From Fictibacillus macauensis ZFHKF-1 (GTDB lineage Bacteria; Bacillota; Bacilli; Bacillales; Fictibacillaceae), in assembly GCF_000269865.1 (NCBI RefSeq), contig NZ_AKKV01000019.1, forward strand, positions 62,001-126,000: a DNA stretch of 64,000 nucleotides, in the 5' to 3' direction. Both the position numbers and the translations under genes were made by a program. Each line of letters opens with the position of its first letter. The first letter of the stretch is position 1. The notes under the pieces are model-generated. The model was given only the letters and a program-made list of their open reading frames with translations. It was not told where the DNA came from and did no database searches. This document shows, in pieces, positions 10,264-18,688 of the stretch.

Positions 10264-11362
10264 ATGGAACTAGTAGAAATCAAGCAAGAACTTAACATTA
10301 TGGTTAAGCGATTAGCGGACTTTAGGGGGTCTCTTTGACCTCGATCACAAGAAAGAACGCATCGCGGAACTAGAAGAGCAAATGAGCAACCCAACGTTTT
10401 GGGATGACCAAAATGCAGCGCAAACGGTCATATCAGAAGCAAATGGGTTAAAAGATCAAGTGAATCAATTTGAAACATTAAGCAATCAATATGACGATCT
10501 TGAAGTGGCTCATGAAATGCTAAAAGAAGAGGCAGATCCTGATATGCAAAAGGAACTCGAACGAGATTTAAAGGCGCTTTCTGAAGCGCTCAATTCGTTT
10601 GAATTGTCCTTGCTACTTAATCAGCCCTACGATCAAAACAATGCGATTCTTGAGCTTCATCCTGGAGCAGGTGGTACAGAGTCCCAAGACTGGGCATCTA
10701 TGCTGTTACGTATGTACACGCGCTATGCTGAGCGTAAAGGGTATAAAGTAGAAACGTTAGACTACTTACCGGGTGAAGAAGCGGGCGTAAAAAGTGTGAC
10801 GCTAAGCATTAAAGGACACAATGCATACGGTTATTTAAAAGCAGAAAAAGGCGTGCATCGTCTCGTGCGTATTTCACCTTTTGATTCGTCGGGTCGCCGT
10901 CATACGTCATTCGTATCATGCGATGTTGTTCCAGAAATTAATGACGATACAGAGATTGACGTGCGTACAGAAGATTTAAAAGTAGATACGTACCGTGCAA
11001 GTGGAGCTGGCGGTCAGCACGTTAATACGACGGATTCAGCTGTGCGGATTACGCATATTCCGACGAACACCGTTGTATCGTGCCAAACGGAGCGCTCCCA
11101 AATCAAAAACCGTGATCGTGCGATGAAAATGTTAAAAGCAAAACTTCTACAACGTAAAATTGAAGAACAACAAGCTGAACTAGCTGAAATTCGCGGTGAG
11201 CAAAAAGAAATTGGCTGGGGTAGCCAAATTCGCTCCTACGTGTTCCATCCGTATAGCCTTGCTAAAGACCATCGTACAAACACAGAGATGGGAAATGTAC
11301 AAGCGGTTATGGATGGCGATATTGAAAGCTTTATTGACGCCTACCTACGTTCTAAAATCTAA
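10264..11362 (+). CDS. prfB: Peptide chain release factor 2, made by programmed +1 frameshift
   Basis: The gene starts at ATG 10264 (behind GAGGTGG), reads 24 codons ending ...FRGSL and meets an in-frame TGA at 10336-10338. Slippage at CTT TGA C moves the ribosome +1, so that GAC at 10337 continues as [15 protein letters not shown] and on to the stop at 11362. The full product is 365 residues, matching B. subtilis RF2. The SPF anticodon-like tripeptide (about 204-206, in [10 protein letters not shown]) recognises UGA and UAA, and the GGQ motif (about 249-251, in [13 protein letters not shown]) triggers peptidyl-tRNA hydrolysis. It is not a pseudogene: the stop is the known autoregulatory switch. 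A terminator hairpin follows. Confidence 0.97.
10324..10339 (+). promoter_or_regulatory. RF2 programmed frameshift site
   Basis: AGG GGG TCT CTT TGA C: an internal Shine-Dalgarno-like AGGGGG ends 3 nt before the slippery CTT codon, followed by UGA and C, a poor termination context. Low RF2 lets the ribosome slip and make more RF2. Confidence 0.95.
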
Positions 11363-11370
11363 CATTACTA

Positions 11371-11416
11371 ACACCTTTACATCGTGCTTAGGCGCTTTTT
11401 GTGGAGGTGTTTTTTT
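11371..11416 (+). terminator. Terminator after prfB
   Basis: ACACCTTTACA (11371-11381) pairs with TGTGGAGGTGT (11400-11410) except for a central TT/GG, followed by six Ts. Confidence 0.75.
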
Positions 11417-11662
11417 GTGAGGATGTCATGATATACGGAGATAGCTTGGAATGGGCGTCTGACAAGCAAATATCCTATAACGTGGGTTAACGGTTGTTTA
11501 TGTTGGAGGAGGTTGCTTGCGTCAAGCAGGAATGATGACGCATGTTTCCTTACTGTTGCAAAAGTATTACACATATAAGGAAGATAAGAAAATACAGAAA
11601 AGTGGCATTAATGCAGAGACCGACAGTTTCTATTGTAGAAGAACGAAAGGGTATTTAGGTGA

Positions 11663-11692
11663 AACAGCGTATGCAACCTATGCTGTTTTTTT
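11663..11692 (+). terminator. Terminator with no clear gene in front
   Basis: AACAGCGTA (11663-11671) pairs with TATGCTGTT (11679-11687), 9 bp with one G-T and a 7-nt loop, followed by a T tract. Confidence 0.7.
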
Positions 11693-11870
11693 GTGTGTAT
11701 GAAAGAAAAAGAGCCAATGAAGAACGTAACCTTCTAAGCTGCCCAAGCACGTTGCAAATTTTGTCGAACCCTTTGGGAGATTTATATCGAAAATAGGGTA
11801 AAAGTCACTTGAAATTACATTTTTGTGTCGGAAGATGAAATGAAACTGTAATAAATTTTACAGCTTCCGA

Positions 11871-11879
11871 TGTTATAAT
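11871..11879 (+). promoter_or_regulatory. Extended -10 promoter element upstream of ftsE
   Basis: TGTTATAAT (TGnTATAAT) is an extended -10. It lies 104 nt before ftsE, and the -35 region is weak. An inverted repeat CTGTAA-N6-TTACAG (about 11846-11863) overlaps the -35 zone. Confidence 0.6.
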
Positions 11880-11982
11880 AGGAATTGCGAGAATTTGCAA
11901 CGATATTTTTTGTCAGCGTGCTAGATTTGTCGAAAAAAGGCAGTTCGTAAATAGAAGAGTTTCAAAGCTAAGGAAGTGATGA

Positions 11983-12672
11983 GTGTTGATCGAAATGAAA
12001 GACGTGTGGAAAACCTATCCGAACGGTGTGATGGCGTTAAACGGTATTGATACCTACATAGAAAAAGGCGAGTTCGTTTATGTAGTCGGACCGAGCGGAG
12101 CAGGGAAATCTACGTTTATAAAATGTATGTATCGTGAAGAAAAGCCAACAAAAGGTTCGATTCTCATTCAAGGAACCGACCTTGCGAAATTAAGAGAGCG
12201 CAACATTCCGAAAGTGCGTCGGAAAATCGGTGTTGTGTTCCAAGACTTTAAGCTATTGCCAAAGCTAACAGTCTTTGAAAATGTTGCCTTTGCTCTTGAG
12301 GTAATTGAAGAATCACCACGAACGATTCGCAAGCGAGTGAATGAAGTACTTGATCTTGTGAAGTTAAGAGATAAAGCTAAATCTTTTCCAGATGAACTAT
12401 CTGGGGGAGAGCAGCAGCGTGTATCCATCGCGCGCTCCATCGTCAATCGACCACCGGTAGTGATTGCCGATGAGCCAACAGGAAACCTTGATCCGGAAAC
12501 GGCATGGGGAATCATGGATATTCTTCAAGAAATCAATGATCGTGGTGCGACAGTCGTTATGGCTACGCACAACAAAGATATTGTAAATACGAGGAAAAAA
12601 CGTGTTATTGCCATTGAAGGTGGCCGCATCGTTAGAGATGAGCAGAAAGGGGAGTATGGCTATGAAGTCTAG
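11983..12672 (+). CDS. ftsE: FtsE, ATPase of the FtsEX complex
   Basis: The 229-residue ABC ATPase has Walker A GPSGAGKS (about 36-43), signature LSGGEQQR, Walker [13 protein letters not shown] and the H-loop (ATHNKD). With FtsX it forms a membrane complex that activates a cell-wall hydrolase outside the cell, rather than transporting anything. The start is uncertain: GTG 11983 and TTG 11986 are both in reach of AAGGAAGTGA, and the B. subtilis protein starts at the equivalent of codon 2-3 here. The end overlaps ftsX by about 11 nt, so the two are translationally coupled. An M23 hydrolase follows ftsX. Confidence 0.96.
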   Translation: MLIEMKDVWKTYPNGVMALNGIDTYIEKGEFVYVVGPSGAGKSTFIKCMYREEKPTKGSILIQGTDLAKLRERNIPKVRRKIGVVFQDFKLLPKLTVFENVAFALEVIEESPRTIRKRVNEVLDLVKLRDKAKSFPDELSGGEQQRVSIARSIVNRPPVVIADEPTGNLDPETAWGIMDILQEINDRGATVVMATHNKDIVNTRKKRVIAIEGGRIVRDEQKGEYGYEV

Positions 12673-13555
12673 AACCTTGAAGCGTCATTTCAGAGAATCG
12701 TTTAAAAGTCTAGGCCGTAATGGGTGGATGAGTTTTGCTTCCATTGCTGCTGTGACGGTTACCCTTCTACTTGTCGGTGTGTTTCTCGTCTTGCTTCTTA
12801 ATGTGAATCATCTTGGCTCACAAATTGAAGGCGATGTTGAAATTAAAGCCTATATCGATCAAACGACAAAAACAGAGCAGTATAACCAGATTAAAGCGGA
12901 CATTGAAAAGATTCCAAACGTTCAGTCTGTTACCTTCCAATCGAAGGAAGAAGGCTTAAAGGAATTAATTAAAAGCTTAGGTAAAGAAGGGGGAGCGTAC
13001 CTTTCTAAGCAAAGTGAAAACCCATTGCCAGATCGCTACATTGTTAAAACGAAAACACCGCAAGATACAGGAAGCGTTGCTTCAGAAATTAAGAAAGTAA
13101 CGCACATTAATAAAGTCAACTACGGTCAAGAAACCGTTGAGCGACTCTTTAAGTTTACAAGTGTTTCGCGAACAATTGGAATTGTCTTAATTATTGGCTT
13201 GCTCTTTACAGCTATGTTCCTCATCTCGAACACGATTAAACTTACAATTGTTTCACGACGTAAAGAGATTGAAATTATGAAGCTAGTAGGCGCAACAAAT
13301 GGCTTTATTCGCTGGCCATTTTTCATCGAAGGAATTTTTATGGGAATCATTGGTTCCTTGATTCCTATTCTAGTTGTTATTTTCGGCTATGAATTAATAC
13401 ACGATCAGTTATCGAAGAAGCTTGATAGCGTGTTTATACAATTATTGCCGGTTTACCCGATGGTGCTTGAGCTGTCGTTATTGCTTGTGGTGCTAGGTGC
13501 GTTGATCGGAATTTGGGGAAGCATGACTTCTGTTCGTAAATTCTTAAAAGTGTAA
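12662..13555 (+). CDS. ftsX: FtsX, membrane subunit of the FtsEX complex
   Basis: I chose ATG 12662 because GGGGAG sits 7 nt before it; this gives 297 residues, as in B. subtilis (296). The protein has the short cytoplasmic start RHFRESFKSLGRNGWMSFAS, TM1, a large extracytoplasmic loop (about 45-165) that contacts the hydrolase, and three more helices in the MacB-like FtsX domain with the RRKEIEIMKLVGAT stretch. It relays FtsE ATP hydrolysis to a peptidoglycan hydrolase. The hydrolase partner is most likely the coiled-coil M23 protein encoded 40 nt downstream. Confidence 0.96.
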   Translation: MKSRTLKRHFRESFKSLGRNGWMSFASIAAVTVTLLLVGVFLVLLLNVNHLGSQIEGDVEIKAYIDQTTKTEQYNQIKADIEKIPNVQSVTFQSKEEGLKELIKSLGKEGGAYLSKQSENPLPDRYIVKTKTPQDTGSVASEIKKVTHINKVNYGQETVERLFKFTSVSRTIGIVLIIGLLFTAMFLISNTIKLTIVSRRKEIEIMKLVGATNGFIRWPFFIEGIFMGIIGSLIPILVVIFGYELIHDQLSKKLDSVFIQLLPVYPMVLELSLLLVVLGALIGIWGSMTSVRKFLKV

Positions 13556-13594
13556 TATCTACTAAAAAATTGTGGGTAAAAGGGGAGACTACAG

Positions 13595-14830
13595 TTGAAT
13601 AAAAAGGTAATTGGTCTATCACTATCATTAAGCCTTGCTCTCAGCGGGATCACAGCATACCAAACAGCCACGACAGCCAACGCAGAATCACTAAAGAGCA
13701 TTAAAGAAAAGAAAGAAGCAAACAACAAAAAGAAAGCTGCTGCTAACTCCAAGGTCAAGAAAAACGAAAAGCAACAACATAAAGCACAAGCAGAAAAGAA
13801 AGCAGCCGATGATAAAATGAGTGCTGCTGAAAAGAAGCTTGATGCTAAGAAAAAGGCGATTAGTGACACTAAAACGGCCATTGATCAACTTAAACGAGAC
13901 ATTGAAGCTGTTCAAAAACGCATTGATAAGCGGGACAAGCTGATGAAAGAACGCTTGAAAGCTATCTATGAAAATGGCGGTAAAGTGCAATATCTTGATG
14001 TGTTACTAGGCGCAAGTAGCTTTGGTGATTTCATTGATCGCGTCGTTTCACTCGATGCGATTGCTGACTCCGATCGTCAGTTATTAGACGAGCAAAAAGC
14101 GGACAAAAAAGAGTTAGATACGAAAAAAGCCAAAGTCGAGACAAAGCTTGCAGAGCTAGAAAAAGATAAAAAAGAGCTTGAAGCCTTGCAAAAGGAACTG
14201 AAAGCAGCAGTGAAAGAAAAGAACAAGCTTCTTTCTTCTCTTAAGAAAAAGCATTCGGACTTAATGGATCAAGTTGGCAAGTACGAGCATGCAGCGGAAC
14301 TTTTAAACAATCAAGAAGCGGCGATTAAAGCTGAAAAAGAACGTGCATCGCAAGCGAAAGCAGAAAGTTCATCATCGTCATCATCATCAAGTTCGTCGTC
14401 TTCTCACCATTCTGGTAATGAGAAAGCGTCTGATACAGGCTCTGGTATGATTATGAAGCCATCAGCAGGAGTTATTTCTTCTGAAAAAGGTCCGCGTGAT
14501 GGACGACTACATGCTGGGGTGGATATTGCTGCAGGTGGTACAGTGCCAATTTACGCAGCGGCGGATGGAACCATTATTCGCTCAGATTATTCTTCCTCTT
14601 ACGGAAACGTTATTTACATTACGCACACGATTAACGGACAAACATGGACAACTGTGTACGCGCATATGAGAGAACGTGTGGCACACGGTGGATCTGTAAA
14701 GCGTGGACAATTGATCGGTTACATGGGGAATACAGGTGATTCTAGAGGACAACATTTACACTTTGAGCTTCATAAAGGTCCTTGGAACTATGCAAAATCC
14801 AATGCCGTTGATCCGCGTCCGTACTTTTAA
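13595..14830 (+). CDS. Secreted coiled-coil M23 endopeptidase, likely FtsEX partner
   Basis: The TTG start at 13595 lies behind AAAGGGGAG. The 411-residue product has a signal peptide (to about 30, ending TANA), a long Lys/Glu/Ala-rich coiled coil (about 32-260), a poly-Ser linker (about 262-273) and a C-terminal LytM/M23 domain with HAGVDI and HLHFELHKG. The last supplies the zinc-ligand HxH; the HxxxD ligand pair is HAGVD. These enzymes cut peptide cross-links in peptidoglycan and are held inactive until their coiled coil is engaged by FtsX, as known for CwlO, PcsB and EnvC-type proteins. Its place right after ftsX supports this. A close paralogue lies at 22835. Confidence 0.92.
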   Translation: MNKKVIGLSLSLSLALSGITAYQTATTANAESLKSIKEKKEANNKKKAAANSKVKKNEKQQHKAQAEKKAADDKMSAAEKKLDAKKKAISDTKTAIDQLKRDIEAVQKRIDKRDKLMKERLKAIYENGGKVQYLDVLLGASSFGDFIDRVVSLDAIADSDRQLLDEQKADKKELDTKKAKVETKLAELEKDKKELEALQKELKAAVKEKNKLLSSLKKKHSDLMDQVGKYEHAAELLNNQEAAIKAEKERASQAKAESSSSSSSSSSSSSHHSGNEKASDTGSGMIMKPSAGVISSEKGPRDGRLHAGVDIAAGGTVPIYAAADGTIIRSDYSSSYGNVIYITHTINGQTWTTVYAHMRERVAHGGSVKRGQLIGYMGNTGDSRGQHLHFELHKGPWNYAKSNAVDPRPYF

Positions 14831-14923
14831 GTAAAAATTCGTGGACATAATTAAACAAGCTGTTCATACTATAAAGTAGAGGTTACAGGGACAGACTAGG
14901 TCCTTCTCTTACTTTTGAAAATC

Positions 14924-14957
14924 GGCATCGCATCCGGAAAGGTGTGGTGCCTTTTTC
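14924..14957 (+). terminator. Terminator between the M23 gene and ctpB
   Basis: GGCATCGCA (14924-14932) pairs with TGTGGTGCC (14943-14951), 9 bp with two G-T, then TTTTT. It ends only 23 nt before ctpB. A possible -10 (TATAAA near 14873) and a smaller hairpin precede it, so it could also act as a leader attenuator for ctpB. Confidence 0.7.
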
Positions 14958-14979
14958 TGCCAAAATGAGGTGAGCTGTC

Positions 14980-16389
14980 ATGAAGAAAAGAATTGTCGCA
15001 CTACTTATGGTCGTAGCACTCGTTCTAGGCGCGGGTGGGATGTATGGTTACATGAAATGGTCAGGTACAACAGCTTCAGATGAAGTAAATGCTAGCGCAG
15101 AGTTTGCTAAAATTGAAAAAGCGTATCGACTCATTTCACAAAAGTATTATCAACAAACGGATTCCAATAAATTATTAGAAGGTGCTATAAATGGGATGGT
15201 GCAAACGTTAAAGGATCCATACACATCCTATATGGCGAAAGAAACAGCGAGTCAATTTAAGCAGTCGCTTGATTCTTCCTTTGAGGGAATTGGAACAGAA
15301 GTCAGTTTGGTAGACGGCAATATTACCGTCGTATCACCATTTAAAGACTCGCCAGCGGAAAAAGCTGGTGTGAAGCCGAACGATACGATTGTTACGGTCG
15401 ATGGAAAAAGTGTAGAAGGTTTAAGTTTAAATGAAGCGGTTTTGAAAATTCGCGGTAAAAAAGGCTCGATTGTAAAGCTCGGTTTAAAGCGTAAAGGTGT
15501 TGAAGGCGTGTTAGCGATTGATGTGAAGCGCGATACGATTCCAGTAGAAACCGTTCTTTCCAAAACGAAAGAAGTTGCCGATAAAAAAGTCGGTGTCCTC
15601 ACCATTACATCATTCTCCGAAAAAACGGGGCAAGATTTTAAAGATCAATTAAAGAAATTAGAGGATGAGAATATCAATGGATTGGTCATTGACGTTCGTG
15701 GGAACCCAGGCGGCTATTTAAATGCAGTGATGAGCATTATGAATGACCTTATTTCTTCCGATAAACCAGTCGTTCAAGTAGAAAGCCGTAGCGGTGAGAA
15801 AGAGCAATTTAAATCCTCTTTAAAATCGAAAAAGAACTATCCGATTGTCGGTTTAGTCGATGGCGGAAGTGCCTCTGCTTCAGAAATTTTAGCTGGTGCG
15901 CTAAAAGAAGCGGGTCATTATCCACTCGTTGGTGAAAAAACATTCGGTAAAGGAACGGTTCAAAATACGAATGATCTTGGTGATGGCAGCGATTTAAAAT
16001 TAACCATTGCGAAATGGCTAACACCAGACAGCAATTGGATTCATAAAAAAGGAATTGTGCCAACGTACACCGTAAAACAGCCAGGTTATTTTTATGCGAC
16101 ACCACTTACAGGTAAAAAGACGTTGGAATACGATATGAATAGTCATGAAGTAGCAAGCTTACAAAAAATGCTTCGTGGTTTGAAGTTTGAACCGGGCCGT
16201 GTAGATGGCTATTTTGATGAAAAAACGCAAACAGCTGTGACCGCTTTCCAAAAAGCCAACAAATTAAAGGCGACTGGAAAAGTAGATGAAAAAACAGCTG
16301 CAGCGATTCAAACAAAAGTTATTACCGAAGTTCGCGATAGTAAAAACGACGTTCAATTGCAAACAGCACTTAAAATGGTTGCTCAATAA
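14980..16389 (+). CDS. ctpB: Carboxy-terminal processing protease CtpB
   Basis: The 469-residue serine protease starts with a membrane-spanning signal anchor (about 1-27). A PDZ domain covers about 105-180 (GIGTEVSLVDGNITV...SPAEKAGVKPND), the S41 protease core follows with the catalytic Ser in GGSASASEI (about 297-301) and Lys324 in FGKGTVQ, and the C terminus is a peptidoglycan-binding domain (about 375-450, SLQKMLRGLKFEPGRVDGYF). In B. subtilis CtpB cuts SpoIVFA in the intermembrane space and so times sigma-K activation during sporulation. Its presence hints that this organism may sporulate. The neighbours ftsX upstream and minJ downstream match B. subtilis. Confidence 0.95.
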   Translation: MKKRIVALLMVVALVLGAGGMYGYMKWSGTTASDEVNASAEFAKIEKAYRLISQKYYQQTDSNKLLEGAINGMVQTLKDPYTSYMAKETASQFKQSLDSSFEGIGTEVSLVDGNITVVSPFKDSPAEKAGVKPNDTIVTVDGKSVEGLSLNEAVLKIRGKKGSIVKLGLKRKGVEGVLAIDVKRDTIPVETVLSKTKEVADKKVGVLTITSFSEKTGQDFKDQLKKLEDENINGLVIDVRGNPGGYLNAVMSIMNDLISSDKPVVQVESRSGEKEQFKSSLKSKKNYPIVGLVDGGSASASEILAGALKEAGHYPLVGEKTFGKGTVQNTNDLGDGSDLKLTIAKWLTPDSNWIHKKGIVPTYTVKQPGYFYATPLTGKKTLEYDMNSHEVASLQKMLRGLKFEPGRVDGYFDEKTQTAVTAFQKANKLKATGKVDEKTAAAIQTKVITEVRDSKNDVQLQTALKMVAQ

Positions 16390-16397
16390 CCTGTAGT

Positions 16398-16444
16398 CGA
16401 ACTGCCCCTGTAGCACGTTGCTTATGGGGGTGGTTCGTTTTTTT
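16398..16444 (+). terminator. Terminator after ctpB
   Basis: CGAACTGCCCC (16398-16408) pairs with GGGGTGGTTCG (16427-16437), 11 bp with two G-T, followed by seven Ts. Confidence 0.85.
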
Positions 16445-16613
16445 ATAAAGAAATTCGAAAAAATCACATATTGTTAACACACTATCTTCATTTCAAGGTA
16501 TACTTAAGATTACTAGATTATTCACATGGTACATACTAGCCATAGGTGCCAAAAGACCTGTGGCTCTTCACATAAAACATAGAGTGCAAAAATAGTAGGA
16601 GAGGTTGGCGCGC

Positions 16614-17816
16614 ATGATCGATATTTATGTAAAAGAACTGCTTCGAGGGACCGCAGCTCTTTTTTTACATCCCTTATCTTATTTGTTTATCGTTCTTGCT
16701 TTTGTTATTGGTGTTAAGCGAGTAAAGCGTGAGCGAAAAGAGTTTAAAGTAAAAGTCCATCCGGTGATTGATAACTTATTGCAGTCGTTTTTCCCGGGGC
16801 TACTCGTCGGTTTACTATTTTCCGTCGTCTTGTTCGCTGCCGGCGTTGTCGTCCCAATGGGCATGATTGCCCTTATTGGTGTTATGTATGCGCTCCTGGC
16901 GTTAACGATGAAAACGCGCTTCTTAAATCCAGCGTATGCCATCGGTTTAGCGACGGTCGCCGCCTTTATCGTCCCACAAGATGCTGCTACAGGCGTAACC
17001 TTGCTTGATGAGTGGATGCGTGATATTCGCAATACACCTATTGATACGTTAGCGATTTTAATGGCCTTGCTCGTATTACAAGAAGGTGTATTGATTGTTT
17101 GGAAAGGTGCTAGTCGTACATCACCACGCCTTTTTAAAGGCAAACGTGGCCAGTTTGTTGGCGCTCATGAAGCGACACGACTATGGCTCGTACCACAATT
17201 TTTACTCATACCAGGTGGGGAGTTACCTGTTGGTCATAGCTGGCCATATATTGGCTTACAAGCAGTAAGCTATTCCATTATGCTCGTACCATTTGCGATT
17301 GGCTTCCGTCAATTGAACACCCATTCATTGCCAAAAGAAGCTATCAAAGCAACAGGAAAACAAGTAATATCACTCGGTGTGCTCTTAGCGATTATCACTG
17401 CAGTAGGTTTTTTAACAAATCTACCATTGTTAGCCGTTGTCGCAATTATTGGCGGTACGGTTGGTAGAGAATTAATTACGATGATCAACAGCCAACGCGA
17501 CGATAATGGTCGTCCCTTCTTTACACGAAGAAATAATGGACTCGTCGTCCTCGGTGTCGTTCCTAGTACACCTGCTAGTAAAATGGGCATTGCTGTTGGC
17601 GAAATCGTCATTAAAGCCAACGGTAAATCATTAAAAAATGAACGTGATTTTTATACAGCGCTACAAATTAATGCCGCTTACTGTAAGCTTGAAGTGCTTG
17701 ATCATAAAGGTGAAGTGCGCTTTGTTCAGCGCTCTCTTTATGAAAATGAGCATCACGAACTCGGTTTACTGTTTGTGCATGAACTTGTTCAGAAAAGAAG
17801 TTCAGAAGTATCATAA
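16614..17816 (+). CDS. minJ: MinJ, topological factor of cell division
   Basis: ATG 16614 is preferred over the in-frame TTG 16605 because AGGAGAGG is 9 nt upstream of it. The 400-residue product has about eight hydrophobic helices in the first 310 residues and a C-terminal PDZ domain (about 310-385, NGLVVLGVVPSTPASKMGIAVGEIVIKANG). Length and position after ctpB match B. subtilis MinJ (YvjD, 397), which links DivIVA to MinD at cell poles and new septa so that division does not repeat. It has its own promoter region; TATACT near 16499 is a candidate -10. A strong terminator follows. Confidence 0.9.
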   Translation: MIDIYVKELLRGTAALFLHPLSYLFIVLAFVIGVKRVKRERKEFKVKVHPVIDNLLQSFFPGLLVGLLFSVVLFAAGVVVPMGMIALIGVMYALLALTMKTRFLNPAYAIGLATVAAFIVPQDAATGVTLLDEWMRDIRNTPIDTLAILMALLVLQEGVLIVWKGASRTSPRLFKGKRGQFVGAHEATRLWLVPQFLLIPGGELPVGHSWPYIGLQAVSYSIMLVPFAIGFRQLNTHSLPKEAIKATGKQVISLGVLLAIITAVGFLTNLPLLAVVAIIGGTVGRELITMINSQRDDNGRPFFTRRNNGLVVLGVVPSTPASKMGIAVGEIVIKANGKSLKNERDFYTALQINAAYCKLEVLDHKGEVRFVQRSLYENEHHELGLLFVHELVQKRSSEVS

Positions 17817-17821
17817 CAACG

Positions 17822-17852
17822 AGTCATCTCTAGTGCAGAGATGGCTTTTTTT
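17822..17852 (+). terminator. Terminator after minJ
   Basis: AGTCATCTCT (17822-17831), loop AGTGC, AGAGATGGCT (17837-17846), 10 bp with one G-T, then seven Ts. Confidence 0.9.
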
Positions 17853-17933
17853 GCTTTGATTGCCTTCGAATGAGCGCTTAGTCGGAAGCTAGGCCTGTTG
17901 GGGTGCGGGCTCGCGGTCGCGATCTCGAGCTCG

Positions 17934-18242
17934 AACAAAAATGTATGCAACCTCTATTGATGGTGAAAAGAAGCTAAAAAACATGCGAAATCTCTATTCG
18001 CGCGCAGGCCCCCTCCGTTCGCGCGCAGGAGCCCTTTGTTCGCGCGCAGGACCCTCTCGTTCGCGCGCAGAACTCCCTCGTTCGCGCGCAGGACCCCTTC
18101 GTTCGCGCGCAGAACCCCCTATTGCGTCAAAAATGATGCTTACATACATTGAAATCTCCTAAATTGAGTGTGAATCGGAACAAAAATGCAAACAAACTCT
18201 CTAATTACGCTAAAAAAAAGCTATAAAACATGCGAAATCTCT
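17934..18242. repeat. Diverged direct repeat of about 63 bp, two copies
   Basis: Copy 1 at about 17934-17996 and copy 2 at about 18178-18242 both begin GAACAAAAATG and end AAACATGCGAAATCTCTA, with similar A-rich middles. They flank the 21-bp array. No gene is seen in the 840-bp stretch 17850-18688. Confidence 0.6.
17997..18122. repeat. Six tandem copies of a 21-bp GCGCGCAG repeat
   Basis: Six units of exactly 21 bp, starting at 17997, 18018, 18039, 18060, 18081 and 18102. All share TTCGCGCGCAG; the last ten bases vary around GACCCCTTCG. Because 21 is a multiple of three, a long open frame (repeating SRAGPLR) crosses it, but no ribosome binding site or codon bias supports translation. The same unit forms a second array at 52233-52436. 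Confidence 0.9.
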
Positions 18243-18269
18243 AATTTTTCCTAAAAGATACTAAATCGT

Positions 18270-18485
18270 ACCCTCTACCAAGCTAGTACGCTCCCGTAAT
18301 TTCTACCCTCCGCCTATCGTGCGCATCTCTACCAAGCTAGCGCACTCCCATAATTTCGCATCCTCCGCCAAGCGCACCCTCTACCAAGCTAGCGCACTCC
18401 CATAATTTCGCATCCTCCGCCAAGCGCGCGCATCTCCACCAAGCTAGCGCACTCCCGTAATTTCGCCCCTCCGCCAATCGCACAT
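18270..18485. repeat. Four tandem copies of a 52-55 bp repeat
   Basis: The core ACCAAGCTAGCGCACTCCC starts at 18277 (one variant copy), 18331, 18383 and 18438, followed each time by rTAATTTCGC and CCTCCGCCAA. Spacings are 54, 52 and 55 bp. The middle two copies are almost identical. It is unrelated in sequence to the 21-bp array next to it. Confidence 0.85.
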
Positions 18486-18583
18486 GCCCCCAAATTGCTC
18501 ACCTTCCAATCCACTCTAATCGTCTCCTCCTTTTTGGCAGTTTTGTGACAAGAAAAGCTCTTCATGAGCATTCCCTCCCAAAA

Positions 18584-18625
18584 GGTGATTTTTATCACAT
18601 AAGGGGATGGGCCTAGCGGTATAGC
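18584..18625 (+). promoter_or_regulatory. FNR/CRP-like site and -10 upstream of qoxABCD
   Basis: GGTGATTTTTATCACA at 18584-18599 matches TGTGA-N6-TCACA at 9 of 10 defined bases. A -10-like TATAGC at 18620-18625 would put the start near 18632, which places the centre of the site at about -41.5, the class II activator position. A 6-bp hairpin (AGCCCG/CGGGCT, 18644-18661) follows in the leader. Confidence 0.5.
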
Positions 18626-18688
18626 ATAAGGGTGTGCTTACGTAGCCCGCTGAATCGGGCTTAATTGAAAGTAGGGGAGAGGATTGGC

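Larger units (their letters stand above)
11417..11982. other. Gene-poor region between prfB and ftsE
   Basis: This is where B. subtilis carries cccB. No cytochrome or other recognisable gene is present. A 61-codon frame from TTG 11517 has a GGAGGAGG just upstream, but it runs through the terminator at 11663-11692, its composition looks random and I know no relative. A 20-codon frame at 11428-11490 also has a possible ribosome binding site. The presence of a terminator without an obvious gene suggests a short transcript or a decayed gene. Confidence 0.4.

Noticed and set aside
10336-10338. prfB as a pseudogene because of the in-frame TGA
   Set aside because: The AGGGGG, CTT TGA C context and intact downstream frame are the known programmed frameshift.
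11517-11702. 61-codon TTG frame between prfB and ftsE as a firm gene
   Set aside because: It crosses a terminator and has no recognisable features; kept only as a note.
17997-18122. CRISPR array
   Set aside because: The units abut directly with only a 10-base variable half and no true spacers; no cas genes are in the window.
17941-18162. Open frame of 73 residues with SRAGPLR repeats
   Set aside because: It exists because the repeat is 21 bp, a multiple of three. No ribosome binding site; similar frames open on both strands at the second array.
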